The notes under the pieces were generated by a model that saw only the letters and a list, made by a program, of their open reading frames with translations, did no database searches and had not been told where the DNA came from. Below, piece after piece: positions 1-6,148 of a stretch of 6,148 bases of DNA. Location: positions 1 to 6,148 of the forward strand of contig JAEZEN010000550.1 in the NCBI GenBank assembly GCA_023433185.1, written 5' to 3'. Each line of letters opens with the position of its first letter. Positions within the stretch are counted from its first letter, which is position 1. Made by a program: the position numbers and the translations under genes. Source of the DNA: Pseudomonadota bacterium. GTDB lineage: Bacteria; Pseudomonadota; Alphaproteobacteria; Rhizobiales; Kaistiaceae.

Positions 1-197
1 CCTCGGTGGTGGTGCCCTACCAGTACACGCTGATCGTCTGGGCGATCCTCTTCGGCTACGTCTTCTTCGGCGACATGCCCAACCCGCTGACCCTCGCCGG
101 CGGGGCGATCATCGTCGCCGCCGGCCTGTTCATCTTCTTTCGCGAGAAGAAGGTCGCCTCCGGCCAGGCCGCGGACGACTACCAGCCGGGGCCTTGA
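1..197 (+). CDS. EamA/DMT-family membrane transporter, C-terminal fragment
   Basis: This is the 3' end of a gene that starts left of the window; the frame is open from base 3 and stops at TGA 195-197. The roughly 65 visible residues hold two hydrophobic stretches: one around YTLIVWAILFGYVFFG and one around LTLAGGAIIVAAGLFIFF. They are separated by a short polar loop (GDMPNP) and followed by a charged cytoplasmic-type tail (REKK...). The pattern 'P-Y-x-x-(L/I)-x-W-(A)...G-(D/E)-x-P...G-G-x-(I/L)-I-x-x-G' is typical of the last two helices of the second EamA repeat in drug/metabolite transporter superfamily permeases, inner-membrane proteins that usually have ten helices. The substrate cannot be told from this fragment; family members export amino acids, metabolites or drugs. 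The GTG at base 6 is an internal valine, not a start. The family call is by recognition of the tail only. Confidence 0.75.
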   Translation, partial: SVVVPYQYTLIVWAILFGYVFFGDMPNPLTLAGGAIIVAAGLFIFFREKKVASGQAADDYQPGP

Positions 198-263
198 CCG
201 CCAATTCCGCGCACCCGGGGCCGGACAGCGGCGGCATGAGCATTTTGGGGATTCTCTCGTTTC

Positions 264-340
264 GAGGTACGACTTCACCTCAGGATTTCCGAACCTCAGG
301 TTGTAGCGACGTCGCGTTTTGCGATCCACAGCCATTGCGA
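264..340. repeat. Cluster of short repeats in the intergenic region
   Basis: The 202-base gap between the transporter and the helicase has several short repeated words. ACCTCAGG occurs at 277-284 and 293-300, a direct repeat with a 16-base period. TTGCGA occurs at 319-324 and 335-340, again 16 bases apart. GAGGT (264-268) and ACCTC (277-281) form a 5-base inverted repeat with an 8-base loop. GCGACGTCGC at 306-315 is a perfect 10-base palindrome. Each is short enough to occur by chance. Together they suggest a protein-binding control region rather than coding DNA. No gene is visible in 198-399, and no hairpin followed by a T-run that could terminate the transporter transcript was found. Confidence 0.3.
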
Positions 341-347
341 ACAAAAC

Positions 348-363
348 GGGAATCGTGATTCCC
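348..363. promoter_or_regulatory. Perfect dyad upstream of the helicase gene, possible operator
   Basis: GGGAATCGTGATTCCC has two perfect 7-base arms around a 2-base centre and ends 36 bases before the chosen helicase ATG. A compact dyad in this position is what a dimeric repressor or activator site would look like. The GAAC-N7-GAAT element at 339-353 overlaps its left arm and resembles an imperfect alphaproteobacterial LexA box. I cannot identify the regulator, and no convincing -35/-10 pair can be placed with it. Confidence 0.3.
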
Positions 364-399
364 TGCGGGTCCGTGCCCCGAACCCCCGCGATTCGCCCG

Positions 400-2445
400 A
401 TGGACACCGCCTGGCTCGACGCGCTCAACCCGGACCAGCGCCGGGCCGCGACCCATGGCGGGGCGGCCGGCGGCGGGCCGCTGCTGGTCATCGCCGGGGC
501 CGGCACCGGCAAGACCGCGACGCTGGCCCACCGCGTCGCCCACCACATCGTCTCGGGCGCCGACCCGCACCGCATCCTGCTCCTCACCTTCTCGCGCCGC
601 GCCGCGGCCGAGATGGGCCGGCGGGTCGAGCGGATCGTCGGCACGGCGCTCAAGGGCGCGGCGGCGCCGTCGCTGCCGTGGTCGGGCACCTTTCATGCCG
701 TCGGCGCGCGCCTGCTCCGGGAATATGCCCCGGCGATCGGCCTTTCGCCGGACTTCACGATCCTCGACCGCGAGGACGCGGCCGACCTCATGGCCATCGT
801 CCGCCACGAGCTCGGCCTGACAAAGACCGAGGCGCGCTTCCCCCAGAAGGGCACCTGCCTTGCCATCTATTCGCGGGCGGTTAATGCCGAGGCCCCGCTC
901 GGCGAGGTGCTCGGAAGCGCCTTCCCATGGTGCATCAAGGTCGAGACCGGTCTCCGCGAACTCTTCGCCGCCTATGTCGAGGCGAAGCAGCGCCAGTCCG
1001 TCCTCGACTATGACGACCTCCTGCTCTACTGGGCCGGGATGATGGAGGACGGCGCCATCGCCGCCGACCTCGGCGCGCGTTTCGACCATGTGCTGGTCGA
1101 TGAATACCAGGACACCAACCGCCTCCAGGCCTCGATCCTCCTGCGCCTTAGGCCGGACGGGCGCGGGCTGACGGTGGTCGGCGATGACGCGCAGTCGATC
1201 TACTCGTTCCGGGCGGCGCGGGTCCGCAATATCCTCGACTTTCCGACCGCCTTCAGCCCGCCGGCGGCGATCATCACGCTCGAGGAGAACTACCGCTCGA
1301 CCGAGCCGATCCTCGCCGCGGCCAATGCGGTGATCGGACTGGCCGCGGAACGCTTCACCAAGAACCTCCGCTCGGGCCGGGCCTCCTCCGACCTCCCCGA
1401 ACTGCTGACGGTGCGTGACGAGACCGACCAGGCGCGCTGCGTCGCCGAGCGCATCCTCGAGAATCGCGAGGCCGGCCTCCTCCTCAAGCGCCAGGCGGTC
1501 CTCTTCCGGACATCGAGCCACAGCGCCGCGCTCGAACTCGAGCTCACCCGGCGGAACATACCCTTCGTCAAGTTCGGCGGCCTCAAGTTCCTCGACGCCG
1601 CCCACGTCAAGGACGTCCTCGCCTGCCTCCGCTTCGCCGAGAACCCACGCGACCGAATCGCCGGCTTTCGCCTTCTCCAGCTCATTCCCGGCATCGGGCC
1701 GACCGTCGCCGGCCGGCTCCTCGACGCGGTCGCCGGGGCCGCCGACGGGCGCCGCGTGGTCGCCGGCTTCGAGCCCCCCTCCCGCGCTGCCGAGGACTGG
1801 ACGGCATTTGCCGCGCTCTATGGCACGATGGACCGCGCCTCGCCGTGGCCGGGGGAGGTCGAGCAGGTTCGTGCCTGGTACGAGCCCCATCTCCTGCGGC
1901 TCCACGACGACGCGACCGTGCGCGCCGGCGACCTCGTGCAGCTTCAGCGCATCGCCGAGACCTACCCCTCGCGCGAGCGCTTCCTCACCGACCTGACCCT
2001 CGACCCGCCCGACGCGACCAGCGACGAAGCGGGACCGCCGCTCCTCGACGAGGACTACGTCGTCCTCTCGACCATCCATTCCGCCAAGGGCCAGGAATGG
2101 AACGCCGTGTTCCTGCTCAACGGCGTCGATGGCTGCATCCCGAGCGACCTCGGGACCGGCACCAGCGAGGAAATCGAGGAGGAGCGACGTCTCCTCTACG
2201 TCGCCATGACGCGCGCTCGCGACCGCCTGACCATCGTTGTCCCGCAACGCTTCTACGTCCACCAGCAGCGGCGCGGCGGCGATCGGCACCTCTATGCGGC
2301 GCGAACCCGCTTCATACCGGACGGTCTGCTCCCCCATTTCGCCCGCCGCACCTGGCCGGCGGTCGCCGGCGACGGTCCGATCCGGCGGGTTGAGGATGCG
2401 CCCCGCATCGATATCGGGGCGCGGATGCGCGGGATGTGGCGCTGA
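400..2445 (+). CDS. UvrD/Rep-family ATP-dependent DNA helicase (superfamily 1, 3'-5')
   Basis: This 681-residue protein should be an ATP-driven 3'-5' DNA translocase/helicase acting in DNA repair or replication restart. All SF1A motifs are present in order: Q-motif NPDQRRA (10-16), Walker A AGAGTGKT (32-39, Lys38), TFHA (97-100), Walker B VDEYQDTN (233-240), motif III VVGDDAQSIYSFR (259-271), motif IV LEENYRST (294-301), motif V STIHSAKGQEW (557-567) and motif VI EERRLLYVAMTRARDR (594-609, Arg finger region). An IPGIGP turn (429-434) fits the helix-hairpin-helix of subdomain 2B. The ATG at 400 is preferred because conserved homology begins at once with MDTAWLDALNPDQ; the frame also opens at TTG 319, but that 27-residue extension looks non-coding. 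No good Shine-Dalgarno precedes the ATG. Only about 70 residues follow motif VI, and no Tudor-like UvrD/PcrA tail is visible. It therefore looks like the shorter alphaproteobacterial UvrD-like helicase rather than canonical UvrD, so no symbol is given. It converges on parB, 21 bases away. Confidence 0.93.
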   Translation: MDTAWLDALNPDQRRAATHGGAAGGGPLLVIAGAGTGKTATLAHRVAHHIVSGADPHRILLLTFSRRAAAEMGRRVERIVGTALKGAAAPSLPWSGTFHAVGARLLREYAPAIGLSPDFTILDREDAADLMAIVRHELGLTKTEARFPQKGTCLAIYSRAVNAEAPLGEVLGSAFPWCIKVETGLRELFAAYVEAKQRQSVLDYDDLLLYWAGMMEDGAIAADLGARFDHVLVDEYQDTNRLQASILLRLRPDGRGLTVVGDDAQSIYSFRAARVRNILDFPTAFSPPAAIITLEENYRSTEPILAAANAVIGLAAERFTKNLRSGRASSDLPELLTVRDETDQARCVAERILENREAGLLLKRQAVLFRTSSHSAALELELTRRNIPFVKFGGLKFLDAAHVKDVLACLRFAENPRDRIAGFRLLQLIPGIGPTVAGRLLDAVAGAADGRRVVAGFEPPSRAAEDWTAFAALYGTMDRASPWPGEVEQVRAWYEPHLLRLHDDATVRAGDLVQLQRIAETYPSRERFLTDLTLDPPDATSDEAGPPLLDEDYVVLSTIHSAKGQEWNAVFLLNGVDGCIPSDLGTGTSEEIEEERRLLYVAMTRARDRLTIVVPQRFYVHQQRRGGDRHLYAARTRFIPDGLLPHFARRTWPAVAGDGPIRRVEDAPRIDIGARMRGMWR

Positions 2446-2466
2446 GCCTTTCGTATCGCCTCCGAA

Positions 2467-3324
2467 TCAAGTCCGCAGGCGCCGACAGATGTGGTCGAGC
2501 TGCTCGAGCGTCTTGTAGCCGATACGTACCTCGCCGCCGGAATGACCGTGCTGGATCCTCACCCGAAGGCCGAGCACATCCTCGATCTGCTTCTCGAGCG
2601 CGCGCGTATCCACACTTTTCGTTTCGGGTGCGCGTTGCGGGCCCTTTCGGGGCTTGGCATCGGCGAGCGCCTCGGCAGCGCGGACGCTCATCCCCTCCTC
2701 GACGATCCGGCGCGCCGCGGCCTCGGGATCGTCGAGGGTGACCAGGGCGCGGGCATGCCCGGCGGAGAGCTGGCCCGACCGCAGGTAGGCGCGAACCGGC
2801 TCGGGCAGCTTGAGGAGCCGCAGGGTGTTGGCGATATGCGACCGGCTCTTGCCGATCGCCTCCGCGAGCTGCGCCTGGCTGTACTGATGCTCGTCGATGA
2901 GCTGCTGGTAGCCCATCGCCTCTTCGAGCGGGTTGAGATCGGCGCGCTGGACGTTCTCGATGATCGCGAGTTCGAGCGCTTCCCGGTCGCCGACATCGTG
3001 GATGGCGACCGGAACCTCGTGGAGACCGGCTTTCTGCGCCGCCCGCCAGCGCCGCTCGCCTGCGATGATCTCGTAGCCGTCCCCGGCATCGACGGGCCGC
3101 ACCAGGATCGCCTGGACGACGCCGCGTTCCCGCACCGAGGCCACGAGATCGGCCAGGTCGCCATCGTCGAACGTCTTCCGCGGGTTGCGCGGATTGGGGC
3201 GGAGCATGGCGATCGGCAGCTTCCGCGGCGGCCGGCGATCCGGCGCCGGCGCGTCCACATCGGTATCGCCGAGCAGCGCGGCGAGACCGCGCCCCAGCCG
3301 CTTCCGCGCCGGATCCTCCGCCAT
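2467..3324 (-). CDS. parB: Chromosome partitioning protein ParB (parS-binding CTPase clamp)
   Basis: ParB binds parS, loads as a CTP-dependent sliding clamp on origin-proximal DNA, and stimulates the ParA ATPase to segregate the chromosome origin. The 285 residues show the full family layout. The N-terminal ParA-contacting peptide is LGRGLAALLGD (10-20). The N-domain carries the CTP-binding box GERRWRA (89-95) and the second box ENVQRADLNPLEEA (123-136). The helix-turn-helix is around YSQAQLAEAIGKSRSHIANT (148-167). A short linker leads to a C-terminal dimerisation domain (about 238-285, ending ICRRLRT). The ATG at 3324 was chosen because a strong GAGGAG lies 6 bases upstream and the conserved LGRGL peptide follows closely. 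A longer in-frame GTG at 3384 would overlap the end of parA and add 20 polar, unconserved-looking residues. It is the last gene of the mnmG-rsmG-parA-parB operon, about 50 bases after parA. Confidence 0.96.
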   Translation of the reverse strand: MAEDPARKRLGRGLAALLGDTDVDAPAPDRRPPRKLPIAMLRPNPRNPRKTFDDGDLADLVASVRERGVVQAILVRPVDAGDGYEIIAGERRWRAAQKAGLHEVPVAIHDVGDREALELAIIENVQRADLNPLEEAMGYQQLIDEHQYSQAQLAEAIGKSRSHIANTLRLLKLPEPVRAYLRSGQLSAGHARALVTLDDPEAAARRIVEEGMSVRAAEALADAKPRKGPQRAPETKSVDTRALEKQIEDVLGLRVRIQHGHSGGEVRIGYKTLEQLDHICRRLRT

Positions 3325-3330
3325 CAGGGT

Positions 3331-3336
3331 CTCCTC
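3331..3336 (-). promoter_or_regulatory. Shine-Dalgarno sequence that decides the parB start
   Basis: On the minus strand GAGGAG stands 6 bases before the ATG at 3324. It is the clearest ribosome binding site in the operon. It supports ATG 3324 over the upstream GTG 3384, and suggests parB has its own ribosome entry rather than depending on coupling to parA. Confidence 0.7.
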
Positions 3337-3373
3337 ATCGGGACTTTTTCGGTCATCGTATCCGGGTTCCTCG

Positions 3374-4183
3374 TCACGCGGCACGGAGGCTGCGCTCGCG
3401 CTGGATGATCTCGGCGGCGAGCCGCAGATAGGCCTGGCTGCCGGTACTCTTGAAATCGTAGAGCAGAACGGGCTTGCCGTGCGACGGCGCCTCGGACACC
3501 CGGACGTTGCGCGGGATCACCGTCTCGTAGACCGCCGATCCCATATGGGCGCGAACGTCCGCCATCACCTGGCCGGACAGCGAATTGCGGCTGTCATACA
3601 TCGTCAGCACGATGCCGTGGATCACGAGTTCGGGGTTGAGCGACTGCTTCACCTGTTCGACGGTGTGCAGCAGCTGGCTGAGCCCCTCGAGGGCGAAGAA
3701 CTCGCACTGCAGTGGCACCAGGACGGAATGGGATGCCGCCATGGCATTGATGGTGAGAAGGTTGAGCGACGGCGGGCAGTCGACCAGCACGTAGGAATAG
3801 GGCCGGCCGGACGGCGAGGGTCTGGCCCCGGCCAGGGCACGGCGGAGCCGGAAGTTGCGGTCCTTCATCGCCGCGATCTCGAGCTCGACCCCCAGAAGAT
3901 CGAGGGTGGAGGGCGCGACCGAGAGGTTCGGTACCGCGGTCGGCAGGGCGACTTCGTCCAGCGATGCCTCGTCGAGGAGCAGATCGTATGTGGAGACCGC
4001 CCGGGACTTCCGGTCGATGCCGAGCCCGGTGGAGGCATTGCCCTGCGGATCGAGATCGACGACCAGGACCTCTTCGCCGGTGGCGGCGAGCGCCGTTCCG
4101 AGATTGATCGCCGTGGTCGTCTTGCCGACGCCACCTTTCTGGTTGGCGAGCGCGATGACGCGGGGGCTCGGGGGCAGGCTCAT
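3374..4183 (-). CDS. parA: Chromosome partitioning ATPase ParA (Soj type)
   Basis: ParA is the deviant-Walker ATPase that binds DNA non-specifically as an ATP dimer and pulls ParB-parS complexes apart. The 269-residue protein has the deviant Walker A KGGVGKTT (16-23, with signature Lys16 and catalytic Lys21), the Walker A' segment VVDLDPQGN (41-49), and Walker B YVLVDCPPS (131-139, Asp135). The LQCEFFALEGLSQLL (158-172) and IPRNVRVSEAPSHGKP (223-238) blocks are characteristic of chromosomal ParA. It lacks the N-terminal helix-turn-helix of large plasmid ParA proteins, so it is the small Soj type. The start ATG at 4183 overlaps the rsmG stop as ATGA, and only a weak ribosome site is visible, so translation is probably coupled to rsmG. 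All key ATPase residues are intact. Confidence 0.97.
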   Translation of the reverse strand: MSLPPSPRVIALANQKGGVGKTTTAINLGTALAATGEEVLVVDLDPQGNASTGLGIDRKSRAVSTYDLLLDEASLDEVALPTAVPNLSVAPSTLDLLGVELEIAAMKDRNFRLRRALAGARPSPSGRPYSYVLVDCPPSLNLLTINAMAASHSVLVPLQCEFFALEGLSQLLHTVEQVKQSLNPELVIHGIVLTMYDSRNSLSGQVMADVRAHMGSAVYETVIPRNVRVSEAPSHGKPVLLYDFKSTGSQAYLRLAAEIIQRERSLRAA

Positions 4184-4842
4184 GGCCGTGATCTCGCATC
4201 ATCCGGCTTGGCGACGGCGCGCCGCACTTCGAGAATCACCGAGTCGTCGGCGACCCGGCTCCCGTGTACTACCAGATCGACGTCGAATGCCTCAGCGGCT
4301 TCGTCGATCTCCCGCCGATAATCGGCGCCCTTGAGAAACGCCGCCCGCCGTTCCGGGCCGATCAGGCCCGCAGTCATGCGCAGCAGCTCGGGCAGCGCGG
4401 CGAGCGCGCGGGCCGTGATCACCTCGACCGGCTCGGCCCAGCCGGCGAGCACGTCCTCGATCCGACCCTGATGCACCACGGCCGGCGCGCCGGTCTCGCG
4501 CACGGCGGTTCGCAGGAACGCGCATTTCCGGGTGTTGCTCTCCACGAGATGAACGCAGGCGCCGGGGCGATCGGCGGTCAGGATCGCGACGATCATGCCG
4601 GGAAAGCCGCCGCCGCTGCCGAGGTCGAGCCAGCGCGCGGCCGCGGGGAACAGGGGCACCAACTGGGCGCTGTCGGCGACGTGACGTCGCCAGATTTCCG
4701 GCAGGGTCCCGCTCGCGACGAGGTTCTCCGCCCTCTGCCACTTCTCGACGAGACGCACGAAAGCGGCGAGGCGCTCCCCTGTTTCACGTGAAACAGGGAG
4801 GATGTCGGCGAGCGCCGCCGACCCGGGGATGTCAGGCGGCAT
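4180..4842 (-). CDS. rsmG: 16S rRNA (guanine-527-N7)-methyltransferase RsmG (GidB)
   Basis: RsmG uses S-adenosylmethionine to form m7G527 in 16S rRNA; loss of this modification is known to give low-level streptomycin resistance in several bacteria. The 220 residues match the family length. Visible blocks are the N-terminal VSRETGERL (17-25), [11 protein letters not shown] (33-43), the SAM-binding loop [11 protein letters not shown] (72-82), [13 protein letters not shown] (98-110) with Glu101 placed to bind the cofactor, [13 protein letters not shown] (142-154) and FLKG (169-172). The ATG at 4842 is the only plausible start: it overlaps the mnmG stop by 11 bases, no useful start codon lies just upstream, and no Shine-Dalgarno is seen, so translational coupling to mnmG is likely. 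Codons 17-21 lie inside a parS site (see that entry) and use A/T-ending codons unlike the rest of the gene. The 3' end overlaps parA by 4 bases. Confidence 0.96.
   Translation of the reverse strand: MPPDIPGSAALADILPVSRETGERLAAFVRLVEKWQRAENLVASGTLPEIWRRHVADSAQLVPLFPAAARWLDLGSGGGFPGMIVAILTADRPGACVHLVESNTRKCAFLRTAVRETGAPAVVHQGRIEDVLAGWAEPVEVITARALAALPELLRMTAGLIGPERRAAFLKGADYRREIDEAAEAFDVDLVVHGSRVADDSVILEVRRAVAKPDDARSRP
4777..4798. other. parS: parS centromere site (ParB loading site) inside rsmG
   Basis: TGTTTCACGTGAAACA at 4780-4795 is a perfect copy of the widely conserved bacterial parS consensus. The perfect palindrome extends to 22 bases (CCCT...AGGG, 4777-4798). It is the only full match seen in the window. 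It lies about 1.45 kb from the parB start in the same operon and is read through as rsmG codons 16-22 (Pro-Val-Ser-Arg-Glu-Thr-Gly). ParB is expected to nucleate here and spread over neighbouring DNA. ParB binding might also affect transcription through the operon; that is inference. Confidence 0.92.
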
Positions 4843-6148
4843 CGCGGGCGCGGCGCTTGACGCGGCCGAGCAGCAGGGCGAGCGCGGCTGGCGTCATGCC
4901 GTCCATGCGCGCCGCCTGGGCGATCGTCGCCGGCCGGGTGCGCGCGAGCTTATCCTTGACCTCGTTGGACAAGCCGGGAATCGCCCCAAGGTCGAGATCC
5001 TCCGGAATCCGGACGCCCTCGTCCTTCCGGACGAGGTCGATATCCGCCTGCTGACGATCGAGATAGACCGCATATTTCGCATCGATCTCGCTCTGCTCGG
5101 CGACGAACCGGTCGAATTCGCCCAGTTCCGGCCAGATCGGGACGAGCGTCGCCAGCGTCACATCCGGCCGGGCCAGGAGTTCGTGCGCGTTCCGGCGGAC
5201 ACCGTCACGGTTCAGATGCAGCCCGAAGGCCTCGGCCTCGCCCGGCGTCAACTGCAAGGCGCGCATCCGCTCCGCCGCCGCCGCAAGCCGCTCCGCCGCC
5301 GCCCGGAACGCGGCGCTCCGCCGGCTCCCCGCGAGGCCAAGACCGATCGCCCACGGCGTCAATCGCCGATCGGCATTGTCGGCCCGGAGCGAGAGCCGAT
5401 ACTCCGCCCGCGAGGTGAACATGCGATAGGGCTCGCTCACCCCCCGGGTGACGAGGTCGTCGACCATCACCCCGATATAGGACTCTGTCCGTGACAGCGA
5501 TACCGGATCGCCGCCCCCGGCCCGGAGCGCAGCGTTCAACCCGGCCAGCAGCCCCTGGGCGCCGGCCTCCTCGTAGCCGGTGGTGCCGTTGATCTGCCCG
5601 GCGAGGAAGAGGCCAGACAGGCGGCGGCACTCCAGCGCGGGCGTCAGTTCGCGCGGGTCGACATGATCATACTCGATTGCGTAGCCCGGCCGGACGATCA
5701 CCGCCTTCTCCAGCCCCGGAATCGAGGTCACCAGCGCCCGCTGGACGTCCTCGGGGAGCGACGTCGAGATACCGTTCGGGTACACGACAGGGTCGTCGAG
5801 GCCTTCCGGCTCCAGAAAGATCTGGTGCCCGTCGCGCTCGCCGAAGCGGACCACCTTGTCCTCGATCGAGGGGCAATAGCGCGGGCCGCGGCTTTCGATC
5901 CGCCCGGAATACATGGCCGATCGGTGGAGATTGTCGGTGATGATGCGGTGGGTCGCCGCGGTCGTGCGGGTGACGCCGCAGGAGACCTGCGGCGTGGTGA
6001 TCTCAGCGGTGAGGAACGAGAACGGTGTCGGTGGAGCATCTCCGGGCTGCATCTCCATCGCAGCCCAGGCGATGGTCCGCCCGTCCAGCCGCGGCGGGGT
6101 CCCCGTCTTGAGGCGACCGAGGGCGAGACCAAGCCGCGCCCGCGCATC
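4832..6148 (-). CDS. mnmG: tRNA wobble uridine modification enzyme MnmG (GidA), C-terminal two thirds
   Basis: MnmG is the FAD protein that, with MnmE, installs (carboxymethyl)aminomethyl groups at C5 of wobble U34 in certain tRNAs. The frame is open to the right edge; 438 residues are visible of a family length near 620, so the N-terminal FAD-binding Rossmann motif lies outside. Counting from the first visible residue: [11 protein letters not shown] (10-20), [12 protein letters not shown] (88-99) with the conserved cysteine equivalent to E. coli Cys277, QIFLEPEG (109-116), [10 protein letters not shown] (123-132), [20 protein letters not shown] (184-203), and [20 protein letters not shown] (239-258). 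The C-terminal helical domain carries [12 protein letters not shown] (390-401) and ends at DAA. That helical domain is known in homologues to contact MnmE and tRNA. The ATG at 6058 is an internal methionine. It leads the operon segment seen here and overlaps rsmG by 11 bases; mnmE is a likely upstream neighbour but is not in view. Confidence 0.97.
   Translation of the reverse strand, partial: DARARLGLALGRLKTGTPPRLDGRTIAWAAMEMQPGDAPPTPFSFLTAEITTPQVSCGVTRTTAATHRIITDNLHRSAMYSGRIESRGPRYCPSIEDKVVRFGERDGHQIFLEPEGLDDPVVYPNGISTSLPEDVQRALVTSIPGLEKAVIVRPGYAIEYDHVDPRELTPALECRRLSGLFLAGQINGTTGYEEAGAQGLLAGLNAALRAGGGDPVSLSRTESYIGVMVDDLVTRGVSEPYRMFTSRAEYRLSLRADNADRRLTPWAIGLGLAGSRRSAAFRAAAERLAAAAERMRALQLTPGEAEAFGLHLNRDGVRRNAHELLARPDVTLATLVPIWPELGEFDRFVAEQSEIDAKYAVYLDRQQADIDLVRKDEGVRIPEDLDLGAIPGLSNEVKDKLARTRPATIAQAARMDGMTPAALALLLGRVKRRARDAA

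Noticed and set aside
186..222. CCGGGGCC repeated at 186-193 and 215-222 as a possible terminator of the transporter gene
   Set aside because: The two copies are direct, not inverted, so they do not form a proper stem, and no T-run follows.
319..399. 27-residue N-terminal extension of the helicase from a TTG
   Set aside because: The extension covers the repeat and dyad region, shows no helicase-like residues, and the conserved start of the protein lies right at ATG 400.
280..2337. 685-residue open frame on the minus strand across the helicase gene
   Set aside because: It is exactly antisense to a gene with every SF1 motif, and its translation is low-complexity Arg/Gly/Glu/Ala-rich with no recognisable domain. 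GC-rich third positions deplete stop codons in antisense frames.
2401..2419. CCCCG/CGGGG inverted repeat near the helicase 3' end as a terminator
   Set aside because: The stem is only 5 bases, lies inside the helicase coding sequence and has no following T-run.
3325..3384. Longer ParB starting at GTG 3384
   Set aside because: The GTG overlaps the parA end and adds unconserved polar residues, while ATG 3324 has GAGGAG at ideal spacing and leads directly into the conserved LGRGL peptide.
2491..3408. 305-residue plus-strand open frame opposite parB
   Set aside because: Antisense shadow of a complete ParB gene; no domain seen, no ribosome site, and the same GC-rich codon effect explains it.
3185..4321. 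378-residue plus-strand open frame opposite parA and the 3' end of rsmG
   Set aside because: It runs antisense across two well-supported genes and their junction, and its translation has no recognisable fold.
4802..5494. 230-residue plus-strand open frame opposite mnmG
   Set aside because: Antisense to a strongly conserved MnmG region; Arg/Pro/Gly-rich translation without domain features.

Overview
The window is a GC-rich bacterial chromosomal segment holding five conserved housekeeping genes and the tail of a sixth. The gene order mnmG-rsmG-parA-parB, the style of the ParA/ParB/RsmG/MnmG proteins, and a small UvrD-like helicase of a type I associate with alphaproteobacteria all point to an alphaproteobacterium. 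The order cannot be assigned from the sequence alone. No mobile element, CRISPR array, tRNA or rRNA is visible, and I see no new multi-gene system.

Layout: positions 1-197 (+) are the last two membrane segments of an EamA/DMT-type transporter, cut by the window edge. Positions 198-399 are a relatively AT-richer intergenic stretch with several short repeats and dyads, probably the control region of the next gene. Positions 400-2445 (+) encode a complete superfamily 1 UvrD/Rep-family DNA helicase. After a 21-base convergent gap, the rest is one minus-strand operon, transcribed mnmG (partial, enters from the right edge) - rsmG - parA - parB. Its genes are packed tightly: an 11-base overlap, a 4-base ATGA overlap, and a gap of about 50 bases.

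How the genes work together: MnmG modifies the wobble uridine of tRNAs and RsmG methylates 16S rRNA, so both tune translation. ParA and ParB, acting on parS DNA, form the chromosome origin segregation machine. The functional high point is a perfect 16-base parS site, TGTTTCACGTGAAACA, at 4780-4795 (22-base perfect palindrome 4777-4798). It lies inside the rsmG reading frame, where it encodes Val-Ser-Arg-Glu-Thr. ParB made from this operon should therefore load onto the operon itself. This marks the locus as probably close to the replication origin.

Many long open frames antisense to these genes are by-products of GC-rich codon usage and are not annotated.
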